Positions 12,700 to 22,985 are shown, counted from the stretch's first letter. The stretch: 64,000 nucleotides of DNA from Denitrificimonas caeni (GCF_905120345.1 NZ_CAJHOA010000002.1:291773-355772); one strand, 5' to 3'. The notes: generated by a model not told the origin, from the letters alone. Translations and numbers: made by a program.

Positions 12700-13587
12700 A
12701 TGAATTCAATTCTTGACCAGTTAGTGTCGTTATTGAGTATGGAAACAATCGAGGAAAACCTATTCCGCGGAGTGAGCCAAGAACTCGGTTTCCGGCAATT
12801 ATTTGGCGGCCAAGTTCTTGGGCAAGCGCTCTCTGCTGCCAGCCAAACGGTTGACCCCTCTCGCCCAGCCAACTCTTTACACGGTTATTTCTTACGCCCA
12901 GGCGATGCTAAAAAACCGGTAATTTATCAGGTTGAGCGTATACGCGACGGTGGCAGTTTTAGCACACGCCGTGTTACGGCCATTCAAAATGGTCAGCCAA
13001 TTTTCACCTGCAGCGCCTCGTTTCATAAACATGAAGAGGGCTTTAGGCATCAAACAGATATGCCTGATGTGCCACCGCCTGAAGATCTAACTCCGGAAGA
13101 AGTCTTATCGCCTTATCTAGCTAAAGCGCTTACCAAAGAAAATCGTGAAAAAATGCTGCGCGCCAAAGCGATTGAAACTCGTCCCGTGCAGGTTTTAGAC
13201 CCGCTGAACCCAGAAATAGGTGCACCGATTAAACATGTGTGGTTTAAACCCGCTGGAACATTACCGCAATCACCGGCCATACATAAATATCTCTTGGCGT
13301 ATATTTCGGACTTCAGCCTGCTGACCACTTCGTTGATACCTCACGGCGCAACGATCTGGCAGCCACATATGCAAGTTGCCAGCATTGATCACTCGATTTG
13401 GTTCCACGAAGACGTCTGCTTAGACGACTGGCTGCTCTACACAACCGATAGCCCTTGGGCGGGCAACTCTCGCGGCTATACACGCGGCAGCATTTATACG
13501 CGTGACGGCCGCTTAGTAACATCGGTTGCCCAAGAAGGCCTTATTCGCACCCGCGGCGATTGGCAACATAAGGATATTATCGGTTAA
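12700..13587 (+). CDS. tesB: TesB, acyl-CoA thioesterase II
   Basis: Hydrolyses medium- and long-chain acyl-CoA to free fatty acid and CoA. It has 295 residues, the usual TesB length, with two hot-dog domains. The first carries GGQVLGQAL and SLHGYFLRPGD; the second carries HEDVCLDDWLLY, RGYTRG and VAQEGLIR, which hold the Asp, Thr/Ser and Gln of the catalytic triad. GAGGA lies just before the ATG. It probably shares a transcript with the HAD phosphatase 4 nt downstream. Confidence 0.93.
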   Translation: MNSILDQLVSLLSMETIEENLFRGVSQELGFRQLFGGQVLGQALSAASQTVDPSRPANSLHGYFLRPGDAKKPVIYQVERIRDGGSFSTRRVTAIQNGQPIFTCSASFHKHEEGFRHQTDMPDVPPPEDLTPEEVLSPYLAKALTKENREKMLRAKAIETRPVQVLDPLNPEIGAPIKHVWFKPAGTLPQSPAIHKYLLAYISDFSLLTTSLIPHGATIWQPHMQVASIDHSIWFHEDVCLDDWLLYTTDSPWAGNSRGYTRGSIYTRDGRLVTSVAQEGLIRTRGDWQHKDIIG

Positions 13588-13591
13588 CGCT

Positions 13592-14191
13592 ATGTCAGCA
13601 TATTTAAAAAACTGTCAGCACTGGGTTTTTGATATGGACGGCACACTGACCATTGCCGTACATGACTTTCTGTATATTCGTCGCATGCTCGAAATTCCAG
13701 AGCATGCCGACATACTCGGACACCTGGCCTCACTGCCGAGCGCTGAATCTCAACAAAAACATGCCTGGTTGTTGGATCACGAGCGTCAGCTGGCGCTGAA
13801 TGCACAGCCAGCACTCGGTGCAATTGAGCTGATCAAGCACCTCCATCAGCAGCAACGTAAGCTAGCCATTCTCACCCGTAATGCACAAGAGCTTGCACTA
13901 CTGACTCTAGGGGCCATTGGTTTAAGTGATTACTTTGCGCATGAGCAGATTTTAGGTCGCGAACAAGCCATCCCCAAACCCAACCCAGACGGCTTGTTAA
14001 AAATAGCTGAACGCTGGCACGTCAAACCGCAGCAATTGATTATGGTGGGGGACTTTCAGATGGATTTAAAAACAGCCCACGCCGCTGGCGCTTATGCGAT
14101 TCAGGTCAATAACGCAGATAACCTCTGGCCTGAACTGACCGATTTTCATGCCTCGGATTGCCAGCAACTGCTACAGGCAGTTATAGACTAA
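13592..14191 (+). CDS. HAD-family phosphatase (substrate unknown)
   Basis: Haloacid dehalogenase-like hydrolase of 199 residues, probably a small-molecule phosphatase. Motif I FDMDGTL gives the nucleophile Asp and its partner. A helical cap follows (LLDHERQLAL), then motif II ILTRNAQ, motif III lysine in IPKPNPDG, and motif IV VGDFQMDLKTA. The start at 13592 follows the tesB stop by 4 nt; an earlier in-frame ATG at 13526 lies inside tesB. It resembles phosphoglycolate phosphatase-type enzymes, but the substrate cannot be read from sequence. Confidence 0.88.
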   Translation: MSAYLKNCQHWVFDMDGTLTIAVHDFLYIRRMLEIPEHADILGHLASLPSAESQQKHAWLLDHERQLALNAQPALGAIELIKHLHQQQRKLAILTRNAQELALLTLGAIGLSDYFAHEQILGREQAIPKPNPDGLLKIAERWHVKPQQLIMVGDFQMDLKTAHAAGAYAIQVNNADNLWPELTDFHASDCQQLLQAVID

Positions 14192-14266
14192 CGCTTTAAA
14201 GGTTCACCAGGGCCATCAGCCAAAGCAAACCAGCCTTTTCAGAACGGGTTTGCCTGCAGAGTAAAC

Positions 14267-15613
14267 TTATCGAGGTTTAGCATTACTCGGCTTTGGCTTA
14301 TGACGACCTGGCACAGCCAATCGTGGTGCTGGGCGTACCGCTACCACGCGCGGCTGTGATTCAGCCGATAAGATATCGCCTAAGTGGATCTGCCCAGCCA
14401 CCGCGGCGACTTTATTCTTTTTCAGTTTCTTCGGCTTTTTAATGCTACCAACACCGAGGATGGTTTCTGGCAAGCGGTGTTCGGCATAAAAATCTGGTTC
14501 ATCAAAACGCTGTAAATTAATACCCATCAACTCTTCAATGGCAATTAATTTTTCTATTTCATCAGCGCTGACTAAAGAAATCGCCTCACCACTGAGCCCA
14601 GCACGACCGGTACGACCGATACGGTGAACATAATCCTGCGCCACAGTCGGCAAATCAAAGTTAACCACATGCGGTAACTGCTCAATATCCAGTCCGCGCG
14701 CCGCCACATCAGTGGCGACCAAGACTTGAATACGACCTTTTTTAAAATCCTGCAAAGCACGTAAGCGCGCCGGCTGGGTTTTATCACCGTGAATAGCATC
14801 CGCTGTCACCTGCGCCGCCATTAGTTTTTTATGCAGTGACTCAGCACCTTTACGGGTGCGTACAAACACCAGAACTTGCCCCCACTTACGACTGCTCAAT
14901 AAGTGTAAAAGCAACTCGGTTTTATTGTGTTTATCAACCACCAGCAGATACTGCTTAACCGTCTCAGCTGCCGAGTGTTTTGGCGTGACATCAATACGTA
15001 TGGGATCACGCAGTAAGTTGCCGGCCAAGGTACGGATAGGTCCGGAAAACGTTGCTGAAAACAATAAGGTCTGGCGCTTATTTGGCATTACAGAAAACAG
15101 CGCATTGAGCTCTTCAGCAAAACCTAAATCCAGCATACGGTCGGCTTCATCAAGCACCAATATTTGCATTTGATGAAAGCGCACCGCATTTTGCTGGTAC
15201 AGATCCAACAAACGTCCTGGCGTGGCGACGAGCACATCGACCCCACGACGCAGCTGCATCATTTGCGGGTTAATACTGACACCACCATAAGCCACGGCTG
15301 TGCGCAACGGCAGCTCGTCTAAATAACTACGAATGGATTCATGCACTTGCTCAGCCAGCTCACGGGTTGGCACCAGCACCAATGTCCGCACACCGTTCGA
15401 GGTCACTTTTCCCCCTTGGGTCAGCAGCAGTTGTAAGACTGGCAAAGTAAATGCTGCAGTCTTACCTGTTCCGGTTTGCGCAGCGGCCAAGACATCTTTA
15501 CCCGCAAGAATGGGCGCAATAGCTTTCTGCTGCACAGCCGTTGGTTGTTGGTAATTGAGGCGCTGTAAATTACCAAGCAACGCTGGCATTAACCCTAAAC
15601 TTGCAAAAGACAT
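14267..15613 (-). CDS. rhlE: DEAD-box RNA helicase, RhlE-like
   Basis: ATP-dependent RNA helicase of 448 residues. Motifs in order: Q motif YQQPTAVQQKAI, I AQTGTGKT, Ia PTRELAEQ, II DEAD (VLDEADRMLD), III SAT, V ATDVAARGLD and VI HRIGRTGRAG. A lysine- and arginine-rich C-terminal tail (KKPKKLKKNK) probably adds RNA affinity. I chose the ATG at 15613, which has a purine-rich site upstream and the typical RhlE N-terminus MSFASLGL. Pseudomonads usually carry several RhlE paralogues, so the exact subgroup is uncertain. Confidence 0.92.
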   Translation of the reverse strand: MSFASLGLMPALLGNLQRLNYQQPTAVQQKAIAPILAGKDVLAAAQTGTGKTAAFTLPVLQLLLTQGGKVTSNGVRTLVLVPTRELAEQVHESIRSYLDELPLRTAVAYGGVSINPQMMQLRRGVDVLVATPGRLLDLYQQNAVRFHQMQILVLDEADRMLDLGFAEELNALFSVMPNKRQTLLFSATFSGPIRTLAGNLLRDPIRIDVTPKHSAAETVKQYLLVVDKHNKTELLLHLLSSRKWGQVLVFVRTRKGAESLHKKLMAAQVTADAIHGDKTQPARLRALQDFKKGRIQVLVATDVAARGLDIEQLPHVVNFDLPTVAQDYVHRIGRTGRAGLSGEAISLVSADEIEKLIAIEELMGINLQRFDEPDFYAEHRLPETILGVGSIKKPKKLKKNKVAAVAGQIHLGDILSAESQPRVVAVRPAPRLAVPGRHKPKPSNAKPR

Positions 15614-15879
15614 GTACTTTTCCACCCTGACTCTTCTAACCCTTAGCGGGAACATTTTATATTCTACAGTGTTTGCTCAGCGGACTCTTTAATAAAGTAA
15701 CAAAGCGGCGCTTATCCCCAAACGCGATGATGCCTTGCTCTGCTATTTTAAATTTTATCGTCGGCCAACAGCTCGTCCAGATGAGCTCTTTTTAGATAGT
15801 TTAGCGCGCGTCTAGACAATACCTCTCTCAACACAATCGGCACACAATAACAGCTGATGAGTTGCCCAGTAATTTCACG

Positions 15880-15885
15880 TATAAT
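15880..15885 (+). promoter_or_regulatory. Candidate -10 of the kdsD-lptB operon
   Basis: A perfect TATAAT lies 28 nt before the kdsD ATG. I do not see a good -35 at the standard distance, so this is a weak call. The rest of the 15614-15913 interval is AT-rich with no gene that I can support. Confidence 0.4.
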
Positions 15886-15913
15886 TACTTTTTGTCTTGA
15901 AGAATAATTTATT

Positions 15914-16888
15914 ATGTTCTCACCTGACGCTCTTATTGCTTCTGCCAAACGCACCATCAGTCTTGAACAAGACGCTATCACCAGCTTACTGGCACGTATT
16001 GACGCCAGTTTTGTTAAAGCCTGCGAGCTTATTTTAGCCTGTAAGGGTCGCGTGGTAGTGGTGGGCATGGGTAAGTCTGGGCATATCGGCCATAAAATTG
16101 CAGCAACTTTGGCCAGCACTGGCACCCCTGCTTTTTTTGTTCATCCAGCTGAAGCCAGTCATGGTGACATGGGTATGATCACCACAGATGACGTTGTTTT
16201 AGCCTTATCCAACTCTGGCACCACCAATGAAATCATCACTTTATTGCCCTTGATTAAACGTCAGGGCATTATCCTGATCAGCATGACTGGCAACCCAGAT
16301 TCAACTCTGGCCAATGCCGCACAGGTCAATTTAGATACTCAAGTTGCGCAAGAAGCCTGCCCACTCAATTTAGCGCCAACCTCCTCAACGACCGTAACCT
16401 TAGTATTGGGTGACGCCTTAGCGATTGCCCTACTGGAAGCCCGTGGCTTTACCCCTGAAGATTTTGCTTTTTCCCACCCAGGCGGCGCTCTGGGTCGACG
16501 CTTGCTACTGAAAGTGGAGCATGTAATGCACAGCGGCGATGATTTGCCCGCAGTAGCGCACGGCGCTTCATTACGCGCAGTCTTATTAGAAATGACGCAA
16601 AAAGGCTTAGGGATGACGCTGATCCTTGCACCCGATCAAACCTTAGCCGGTATTTTCACCGACGGCGATTTACGGCGCGCGCTCGATAAAGGCATCGATG
16701 TGCGCGAAGCCAGTATTGATGAACTGATGACCCATGGCGGCAAAACGGCGCGCCCAGATATGCTCGCAGCCGAAGCGTTAAAAATCATGGAAGATCATAA
16801 GATCAGCTCACTGCCGGTGGTCAATGAGCACAACCAAGCCATTGGCGCATTAAATATGCACGATTTATTACGCGCAGGAGTGATGTAA
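15914..16888 (+). CDS. kdsD: KdsD, arabinose-5-phosphate isomerase
   Basis: Interconverts ribulose-5-phosphate and arabinose-5-phosphate, the first step to Kdo of lipopolysaccharide. It has 324 residues: an N-terminal SIS sugar-isomerase domain (VVVGMGKSGHIGHKIAATLAS, then SNSGTTNE), the HPGGALGRRLL linker, and a pair of CBS domains from about residue 200 (VMHSGDDLP; SLPVVNE). It overlaps kdsC by TAATG and heads the Kdo/Lpt operon. Confidence 0.96.
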   Translation: MFSPDALIASAKRTISLEQDAITSLLARIDASFVKACELILACKGRVVVVGMGKSGHIGHKIAATLASTGTPAFFVHPAEASHGDMGMITTDDVVLALSNSGTTNEIITLLPLIKRQGIILISMTGNPDSTLANAAQVNLDTQVAQEACPLNLAPTSSTTVTLVLGDALAIALLEARGFTPEDFAFSHPGGALGRRLLLKVEHVMHSGDDLPAVAHGASLRAVLLEMTQKGLGMTLILAPDQTLAGIFTDGDLRRALDKGIDVREASIDELMTHGGKTARPDMLAAEALKIMEDHKISSLPVVNEHNQAIGALNMHDLLRAGVM

Positions 16889-17424
16889 TGCTAAGCCTTG
16901 GGAACAGTGATTTAGTACAACGGGCACGCGCGGTGCGTTTGCTGGTTTTAGATGTTGATGGCGTCCTAACCGATGGCAAACTTTATTTCCTCGCTGACGG
17001 CGGTGAAGCCAAGGCTTTTAGCACTTTGGATGGCCAAGGTATTAAAATGCTGATGAACTCCGGCGTCAATGTTGCAATTATTACTGGGCGCAGCTCTAGC
17101 ATTGTGGAGCGCCGTGCAGCAAACTTAGGCATTAAACATCTTATGCAGGGCCGGGAAGATAAGCGCACTGCATTAGATGAACTATTGGCCATATTGCAAC
17201 TTTCTTATAATCAAGTTGCCTACTTAGGTGATGATTTACCTGATTTAGCAGCTATTCGTTGTGTTGCTTTGGGTACAGCGGTTGCCAATGCCCACAGTTT
17301 TGTCCGCCAGCACGCTCAAGCCGTTACTCTGTTACGCGGCGGAGAAGGCGCAGCACGCGAGCTTTGCGAATTCATTATGGCGGCGCAAGGTACTCTTGAA
17401 GCCGCCCAAAGTGCTTATTTATAA
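16888..17424 (+). CDS. kdsC: KdsC, Kdo-8-phosphate phosphatase
   Basis: HAD-superfamily phosphatase that releases Kdo from Kdo-8-phosphate. It has 178 residues and no cap domain, as in the tetrameric KdsC family. The nucleophile motif LDVDGVLTDG is at residues 21-30; ITGRSS is motif II and YLGDDLPDL is motif IV. The start overlaps the kdsD stop. Confidence 0.96.
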   Translation: MLSLGNSDLVQRARAVRLLVLDVDGVLTDGKLYFLADGGEAKAFSTLDGQGIKMLMNSGVNVAIITGRSSSIVERRAANLGIKHLMQGREDKRTALDELLAILQLSYNQVAYLGDDLPDLAAIRCVALGTAVANAHSFVRQHAQAVTLLRGGEGAARELCEFIMAAQGTLEAAQSAYL

Positions 17425-17439
17425 TTTTTGGTTGTGCCT

Positions 17440-18009
17440 ATGTCCGCAAACTTACGTTTGGCTTTATTCTTTTTACCCTTCGCTGTTTTAGTCGCAGCAT
17501 TGGGTTATTGGAATATTAATAGCCCAACAGCAAACGAGCCATCCGCTTTAACAGCAGCTGAGAATGCTATCGATTTTTTTGCACAAGGGACTCATACCCT
17601 GCAATTTACCGAGAACGGCACACTGCATTATGAACTGAGTAGCCCGCGCATCGAGCATACGCAGCGCGATGATATTACGTTATTATTACAACCGAATTTA
17701 TTACTCTTTCGCGGCGGTGAACTGCCATGGAAGATTAGTAGCGAACGTAGCGAAATCAGCCCAGAAGGTAAAGAGGTTGAGCTGATCAAAAACGTTCGCA
17801 TTGAGCGCACCGATGAAAAAGGGCGCCCAACCATACTCACCACGGAACAACTGATTTACGTGCCAGACACTGAATACGCACACACACCGCTTGCGGTAAA
17901 AATTGAAGCGGCCAACGGAGTCACTACAGGCGTTGGCATGCAAACTTATTTAAATGAAAGTAAAATGCATTTACTTTCAAATGTGAGAGGCCGTCATGAC
18001 GTTCGCTAG
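17440..18009 (+). CDS. lptC: LptC, LPS export periplasmic bridge protein
   Basis: Bitopic inner-membrane protein that passes LPS from LptBFG to LptA. It has 189 residues with one N-terminal membrane anchor (about residues 4-24) and a beta-rich periplasmic domain. I chose the ATG at 17440; a TTG four codons earlier is also in frame. The call rests on size, topology and location between kdsC and lptA, because LptC proteins diverge strongly. Its end overlaps lptA by 14 bp. Confidence 0.93.
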   Translation: MSANLRLALFFLPFAVLVAALGYWNINSPTANEPSALTAAENAIDFFAQGTHTLQFTENGTLHYELSSPRIEHTQRDDITLLLQPNLLLFRGGELPWKISSERSEISPEGKEVELIKNVRIERTDEKGRPTILTTEQLIYVPDTEYAHTPLAVKIEAANGVTTGVGMQTYLNESKMHLLSNVRGRHDVR

Positions 18010-18544
18010 AATAACAGCTGCACTCCTTGCTACCAGCATCAGCTTGCTCAGCGGACTGGCTCACGCCCTTCCCTCTGATAGCAGCCAACCTATTAATGTG
18101 CAGGCTGATAGTGCGGAAATGGATGATAAACGTGGCGTAGCGATTTATCGTGGCGATGTCATTATCACCCAAGGCACACTAAAGATTACCGGTGATACAG
18201 TCACCATCACCCTGAATAAAAGCGGTGATATTGATGTCTTCACCTCCGTCGGCAAGCCGGCTTACTATGAGCAACAACCCGCCACTGATAAAGCACTGGT
18301 ACAAGCCTACGGACTGACCATTCAGTACTTTGCCAATAATGAAAAAATCATCATTATTGATCAGGCTAAAGTAATTCAACAAGGCAACACTTTCCGCGGC
18401 GAAAAAATTATTTACGATACAAAAAAGCAAATTGTCACCGCTGGACGCGGTAAGCAAGGCACTATCACGACGCCTTCGCCACGCATCAACATGGTCATCC
18501 AGCCCAAAAACAAAGAAAGCACAACAGAGTCAAGCGCCCCATGA
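17996..18544 (+). CDS. lptA: LptA, periplasmic LPS transport protein
   Basis: OstA-fold protein that polymerises into the periplasmic LPS bridge between LptC and LptD. It has 182 residues with a cleavable signal peptide (about residues 1-25, ending GLAHA). The OstA repeats follow: [31 protein letters not shown] and the later [18 protein letters not shown] precedes the ATG. It overlaps both neighbours. Confidence 0.95.
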   Translation: MTFARITAALLATSISLLSGLAHALPSDSSQPINVQADSAEMDDKRGVAIYRGDVIITQGTLKITGDTVTITLNKSGDIDVFTSVGKPAYYEQQPATDKALVQAYGLTIQYFANNEKIIIIDQAKVIQQGNTFRGEKIIYDTKKQIVTAGRGKQGTITTPSPRINMVIQPKNKESTTESSAP

Positions 18545-19269
18545 GCAGTACCTTAACCGCGAAAAACTTAGCCAAAGCATACAAAGGCCGCAAAGTGGTG
18601 CATGACGTCAGCGTATCCATTAATAGCGGACAAGTGGTTGGCTTATTGGGCCCTAACGGTGCGGGCAAAACCACTTGTTTTTATATGATTGTTGGTTTGG
18701 TAAAAGCTGATAAAGGTAGCATTTTTATTGATCAAACCGACGTCAGTTTTCAGCCTATGCACGGTCGTGCACGTGCCGGTATTGGTTATTTACCGCAAGA
18801 AGCCTCAATTTTTCGCAAGCTGAGCGTGGCAGACAATATTCTAGCCATTTTAGAACTGCGTAAAGATCTCGATCGCGCTGGCCGCCTGCAAGCATTGGAT
18901 GAACTCCTACAAGAGTTCAATATCACTCACTTACGCAACAACCTAGGTATGAGCTTATCCGGTGGTGAGCGGCGCCGAGTAGAAATAGCTCGCGCGCTAG
19001 CGACCAATCCTAAATTTATTCTACTGGATGAACCTTTTGCTGGGGTCGACCCCATCTCAGTGGGTGATATCAAGCAAATTATCAATCACTTAAAAGACAA
19101 AGGGATTGGCGTTTTAATCACTGACCACAACGTACGCGAAACGCTCGACATCTGCGAAACCGCTTACATCGTCAGTGACGGTCAAATTATTGCTGCAGGC
19201 TCACCCAGCAGCATCCTTGACAACCAATTAGTGAAAGATGTCTATCTGGGTCAAGAATTTCACTTGTAA
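18541..19269 (+). CDS. lptB: LptB, ATPase of the LPS exporter
   Basis: ABC ATPase that powers LptBFG extraction of LPS from the inner membrane. It has 242 residues: Walker [10 protein letters not shown] at 37-45, Q-loop LPQEASIF, signature LSGGERRR, Walker [14 protein letters not shown] and H-loop ITDHNV. ATGA overlap with lptA. lptF and lptG are not in this window, as is usual. Confidence 0.97.
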   Translation: MSSTLTAKNLAKAYKGRKVVHDVSVSINSGQVVGLLGPNGAGKTTCFYMIVGLVKADKGSIFIDQTDVSFQPMHGRARAGIGYLPQEASIFRKLSVADNILAILELRKDLDRAGRLQALDELLQEFNITHLRNNLGMSLSGGERRRVEIARALATNPKFILLDEPFAGVDPISVGDIKQIINHLKDKGIGVLITDHNVRETLDICETAYIVSDGQIIAAGSPSSILDNQLVKDVYLGQEFHL

Positions 19270-19446
19270 GCCTATGTAAACAGGCTCGCACACCCTTTTG
19301 TGCGACCTAAACAACCAGAACCGCATCACTTTTATCATCATCATTAGTCTGTCAAGACTAGGCAAACAAGAAAATTTCAGGCATATATCTTGCTTAGAAG
19401 AGCCATTTCTTGGCGCACTGATGATTAGGAGTTATGCCTTTCCATT

Positions 19447-20940
19447 ATGAAAGCCTCACTCGTTTTAAAAATGGGTCAGCAACTGACCATGACCCCGCAA
19501 TTGCAGCAAGCCATTCGCTTGCTGCAAATGTCGACATTAGACCTGCAAGAAGAAATCCAAGAAGCCTTGGAGAGTAACCCGATGCTTGAACGCCAAGAGG
19601 ATGGCGACAATGCTGACAGTAGCAACGAGCGTACCAGTAAAGCCCAGGAAAACAGCAGCGGCGGTCAATCAGCCGGCCAAGATGAGGCGGCGAGTAGCGC
19701 TGAGAATCAACCCGACTCAACGGATTGGACCGAGCAAATCCCTAACGAACTAGAGATTGATACCTCATGGGAAGACATCTACCAATCCAGCGCCAGCAAT
19801 CTACCCAGTAGTAACAGCGAAGAATGGGACTTTACCAGCACCACATCCGCTGGCATTGACCTGCAAACTCACCTGTTATGGCAGCTTAACCTTGCAAAAA
19901 TGACTGACAGTGATCGCATGATTGCTACGGTGATTATCGATAGCATCGGCAACGATGGTTATTTGCAAGAAAGCCTCGAGGAAATCCACGCCTCTTTCGA
20001 TCCGATGCAACACATTGAAATGGATGAAGTGGAGATGGTGCTCAAACGTGTACAACAGTTTGAGCCAACAGGGATTGCTGCGCGCAACCTAAGTGAGTGC
20101 CTGCTACTGCAACTGCAGTATCTACCACGTGAGACGGCATGGTTGGCTGAAGCCAAAGTACTCTGCAAAGAGCATTTAGAGCTGCTGGGTAGCCGTGACT
20201 ACAATCAACTGATGCGACGTATGCGAATTAAGGAAGAAGCGCTTAAAGAGATCGTACAGCTGATCCAAACCCTCAATCCACGCCCCGGCTCAGTGATTGA
20301 AAGCAAAGAGCCTGAATATATCGTACCTGACGTTATTGTACGCAAGGCCAATAACCGCTGGATTGTTGAGTTAAATCCGGAGATCGCCCCCCGTTTAGGC
20401 GTCAATGCACAATACGCCAGCTTTATTCAACGCGCAGACAATAGCGCCGATAACACCTTTTTACGCACACAACTGCAAGAAGCACGCTGGTTTATTAAAA
20501 GTCTGCAGAGTCGCAATGAAACCTTGCTCAAAGTTGCCACGCAAATTCTCGATTATCAGCGCGGTTTTTTTGATTACGGCCCAGAAGCGATGAAACCCTT
20601 GGTATTGGCTGAAATTGCGGAAGTGGTCGGTATGCACGAGTCAACCATTTCTCGCGTGACTACGCAAAAATATATGCATACGCCACGTGGTATTTTTGAG
20701 TTAAAATATTTTTTCTCAAGCCATGTCAGTACAGCACAAGGTGGCGAATGTTCATCAACAGCCATTCGTGCCATTATTTCTAAACTGGTTGCAGCAGAAA
20801 ATCCTAAAAAACCATTGAGTGATAGCAAGATCGCTGCTTTACTGGAAGAACAAGGGATTCAAGTGGCACGGCGTACCATTGCCAAATACCGAGAGTCATT
20901 AGGTATTGCCTCGTCAACTGAGCGAAAACAGCTATTATAG
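19447..20940 (+). CDS. rpoN: RpoN, sigma-54 factor
   Basis: Sigma factor for enhancer-dependent promoters (nitrogen metabolism, motility and more). It has 497 residues: Region I glutamine-rich helix [23 protein letters not shown], an acidic Region II (about 50-120), a core-binding domain, the helix-turn-helix ([15 protein letters not shown]) and the RpoN box [10 protein letters not shown] near the C-terminus. The chosen ATG gives the family N-terminus, although the nearest strong ribosome site (AGGAG at 19427-19431) is 15 nt away. Downstream genes hpf-ptsN-rapZ-ptsO form the standard rpoN neighbourhood. Confidence 0.97.
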   Translation: MKASLVLKMGQQLTMTPQLQQAIRLLQMSTLDLQEEIQEALESNPMLERQEDGDNADSSNERTSKAQENSSGGQSAGQDEAASSAENQPDSTDWTEQIPNELEIDTSWEDIYQSSASNLPSSNSEEWDFTSTTSAGIDLQTHLLWQLNLAKMTDSDRMIATVIIDSIGNDGYLQESLEEIHASFDPMQHIEMDEVEMVLKRVQQFEPTGIAARNLSECLLLQLQYLPRETAWLAEAKVLCKEHLELLGSRDYNQLMRRMRIKEEALKEIVQLIQTLNPRPGSVIESKEPEYIVPDVIVRKANNRWIVELNPEIAPRLGVNAQYASFIQRADNSADNTFLRTQLQEARWFIKSLQSRNETLLKVATQILDYQRGFFDYGPEAMKPLVLAEIAEVVGMHESTISRVTTQKYMHTPRGIFELKYFFSSHVSTAQGGECSSTAIRAIISKLVAAENPKKPLSDSKIAALLEEQGIQVARRTIAKYRESLGIASSTERKQLL

Positions 20941-21022
20941 GCATTGGTTAGTAACACTTAATTTACGCAGGCGGTACAATCCTGCAAACACCGCATCAAG
21001 CAGTGAAACTAAGGAGAACGGT

Positions 21023-21331
21023 ATGCAAATCAACATCACAGGTCATCAACTGGAAGTTACTGAAGCTCTACGTGAGTACATTAATGGTAAGTTCGCTAAA
21101 CTTGAGCGCCACTTCGACAAAATCACCAGTATCCGTGTGACACTTGGCGTTGAGAAAGTTAAACAAACAATTGATGCCACCTTACTGATTGCTGGTGGCG
21201 AAATTATTGCCAACGCTGAACATGACGATATGTATGCCGCTATCGATCTTTTGGTTGATAAACTGGACCGCCAATTAATCAAACACAAAGAAAAGCAACT
21301 GGATCGTCAAAAAGGCGTTCTGGAACGTTAA
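21023..21331 (+). CDS. hpf: Hpf, short ribosome hibernation promoting factor
   Basis: Binds the 30S decoding centre and helps form inactive 100S ribosomes in stationary phase. It has 102 residues, the short HPF/YfiA form without the C-terminal dimerisation domain. Family features include MQINITGHQLEVTEALREYI and the KFAKLERHFDKITS helix. The start is fixed by AAGGAGAAC just before the ATG at 21023. Confidence 0.95.
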   Translation: MQINITGHQLEVTEALREYINGKFAKLERHFDKITSIRVTLGVEKVKQTIDATLLIAGGEIIANAEHDDMYAAIDLLVDKLDRQLIKHKEKQLDRQKGVLER

Positions 21332-21338
21332 GACTTAT

Positions 21339-21797
21339 ATGATTCGATTAGAACATATACTGACCCCGGGGCGTTCCCAAGTGAACGTGCCGGGAGGCAG
21401 TAAAAAACGTGTACTTGAATACATTGCCCACTTAATTGCCACTGATTTACCTGAAATTGATGAGGACGTTCTTTTCGAAAGCTTAGTTGCTCGTGAAAAG
21501 CTCGGCTCGACAGGTTTTGGTAATGGCATTGCTATTCCGCATTGTCGACTAATTGGCTGCACAGCCCCTGTTAGTGCAATTTTACATTTAAAAACTGCAG
21601 TTGATTTTGACGCCATTGATGGCGAGCCAGTTGATCTACTCTTTGTACTATTGGTACCTGAACAAGCCACCGATGAGCACTTAGAATTATTGCGCCAAAT
21701 TGCTAGTATTTTTGAACAAGATGATGTTCGCGAACGCTTGCGTAATGCGCCAAATAGCACCGCTTTATACCAAGCAGTGCTTGATGCTCAACTCTAG
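21339..21797 (+). CDS. ptsN: PtsN, EIIA of the nitrogen-related PTS
   Basis: Regulatory phosphocarrier that receives phosphate from PtsO and controls functions such as potassium uptake and carbon storage in proteobacteria. It has 152 residues with the EIIA-2 fold; the phosphorylated histidine is H68 in GIAIPHCRL. It lies between hpf and rapZ in one tight transcript. The matching enzyme I (ptsP) is outside the window. Confidence 0.95.
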   Translation: MIRLEHILTPGRSQVNVPGGSKKRVLEYIAHLIATDLPEIDEDVLFESLVAREKLGSTGFGNGIAIPHCRLIGCTAPVSAILHLKTAVDFDAIDGEPVDLLFVLLVPEQATDEHLELLRQIASIFEQDDVRERLRNAPNSTALYQAVLDAQL

Positions 21798-21809
21798 AGG
21801 TTCTGATCC

Positions 21810-22691
21810 ATGCGTTTAGTTATCGTTAGCGGCCGTTCTGGGTCAGGTAAAAGTACAGCCTTGGATGTACTGGAAGATAACGATTTCTATTGCATTGATA
21901 ACCTCCCAGCAATGCTCCTCCCTGAACTGGCTGAGCGTACGTTACTCGCCACTGAGTTGGTGTACCCGCAGATAGCCGTATCCATTGATGCGCGTAACGC
22001 ACCGAATCAACTGGAACGCTTTCCTGAGCTATTAGCAGGTCTGCGCGAACGGCATATTATCTGTGATGTGTTGTATCTTGATGCGGACGATGAAACCCTA
22101 CTGAAAAGATTTTCAGAAACCCGCAGACGCCACCCTCTGACCAATGATTCACGCTCACTGGCTGAAGCTATTCGTGATGAAAAAGTTCTACTGTCACCGA
22201 TTATCGATCTAGCCGACTTAACCGTTGATACCTCGCATCTCAATTTGTACCAGCTACGTGACACCATTAAACTACGTTTACTGGATAAGCCCGAACCTGG
22301 CACTGCATTTTTGATTGAGTCTTTTGGTTTTAAACGTGGTGTACCGGTTGACGCAGATGTAGTTTTTGATATTCGCTGTCTACCCAACCCGTACTGGAAG
22401 CCTGAATTGCGCGCTTACTGTGGCCTTGATCAACCCATTATCGACTACCTTGGCGAACAAGCTGACGTGGCAGAAATGTACAGCGACATTTATACTTATC
22501 TAGCTAAGTGGCTGCCGCGCTTTGCCGCCAGTAACCGCGCCTATGTTACCGTCGCTATTGGTTGCACCGGCGGTCAACACCGCTCTGTGTATATGGCACA
22601 ACGCATCGGTGAAGCGCTCGGCAAAGAGCTGAGCAATGTGCAAATACGTCACCGTGACGTCGTGCGTACTGACGAGAAAAATGATGCCTAG
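21810..22691 (+). CDS. rapZ: RapZ, RNase adapter / nucleotide-binding protein
   Basis: P-loop protein that in enterobacteria directs RNase E to the GlmZ sRNA and so tunes GlcN6P synthesis. It has 293 residues: Walker A GRSGSGKS at 8-15, [10 protein letters not shown], and a C-terminal domain with [16 protein letters not shown]. No GlmY/GlmZ-like RNA is visible here, so its RNA partner in this organism is unknown. GAGG precedes the ATG and the 3' end overlaps ptsO. Confidence 0.96.
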   Translation: MRLVIVSGRSGSGKSTALDVLEDNDFYCIDNLPAMLLPELAERTLLATELVYPQIAVSIDARNAPNQLERFPELLAGLRERHIICDVLYLDADDETLLKRFSETRRRHPLTNDSRSLAEAIRDEKVLLSPIIDLADLTVDTSHLNLYQLRDTIKLRLLDKPEPGTAFLIESFGFKRGVPVDADVVFDIRCLPNPYWKPELRAYCGLDQPIIDYLGEQADVAEMYSDIYTYLAKWLPRFAASNRAYVTVAIGCTGGQHRSVYMAQRIGEALGKELSNVQIRHRDVVRTDEKNDA

Positions 22692-22956
22692 CTGTCAAGT
22701 GACTATTATTAACAAACTCGGTTTACATGCGAGAGCCGCAGCAAAATTTGTTTCAGTGGCCAATACTTTTCCGTGTCAGATCAGCATTGGCCGTGACGCC
22801 AATAACCTCTGCAACGGTAAAAATATTATGTCAGTGATGATGCTGGCCGCCAGTAAAGGCACAGCGTTGTCGATCAGCGCTGAAGGCGAAGACGCCGAAG
22901 CGGCATTAGTGGCGTTACAAGCTTTAATAGCTGAGCGCTTTCACGAAGAAAGCTAG
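22684..22956 (+). CDS. ptsO: PtsO (NPr), HPr-like phosphocarrier
   Basis: Carries phosphate from PtsP to PtsN. It has 90 residues with the phospho-acceptor H15 in [12 protein letters not shown] and the regulatory-site segment [10 protein letters not shown]. The start is one of two adjacent ATGs (22681 or 22684) inside the end of rapZ. I prefer the second by similarity to pseudomonad NPr proteins. It ends the kdsD-to-ptsO run; the next gene converges on it. Confidence 0.95.
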   Translation: MPSCQVTIINKLGLHARAAAKFVSVANTFPCQISIGRDANNLCNGKNIMSVMMLAASKGTALSISAEGEDAEAALVALQALIAERFHEES

Positions 22957-22985
22957 GCCAGACACTGCAGCAGCGAACTCAATCG

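Noticed and set aside
15748..16125. Minus-strand 125-codon frame antisense to the kdsD start.
   Set aside because: More than half lies opposite the kdsD SIS domain; no ribosome site or family features.
19283..19310. Hairpin after lptB as a terminator.
   Set aside because: The stem is interrupted and followed by AAACAACC rather than a T-run; rpoN may still be partly read through from lptB.
19411..19430. TTGGCGCACTGATGATT upstream of rpoN as a sigma-54 promoter.
   Set aside because: The -24 half fits but no GC lies 10 nt after the GG; the -12 element is missing.
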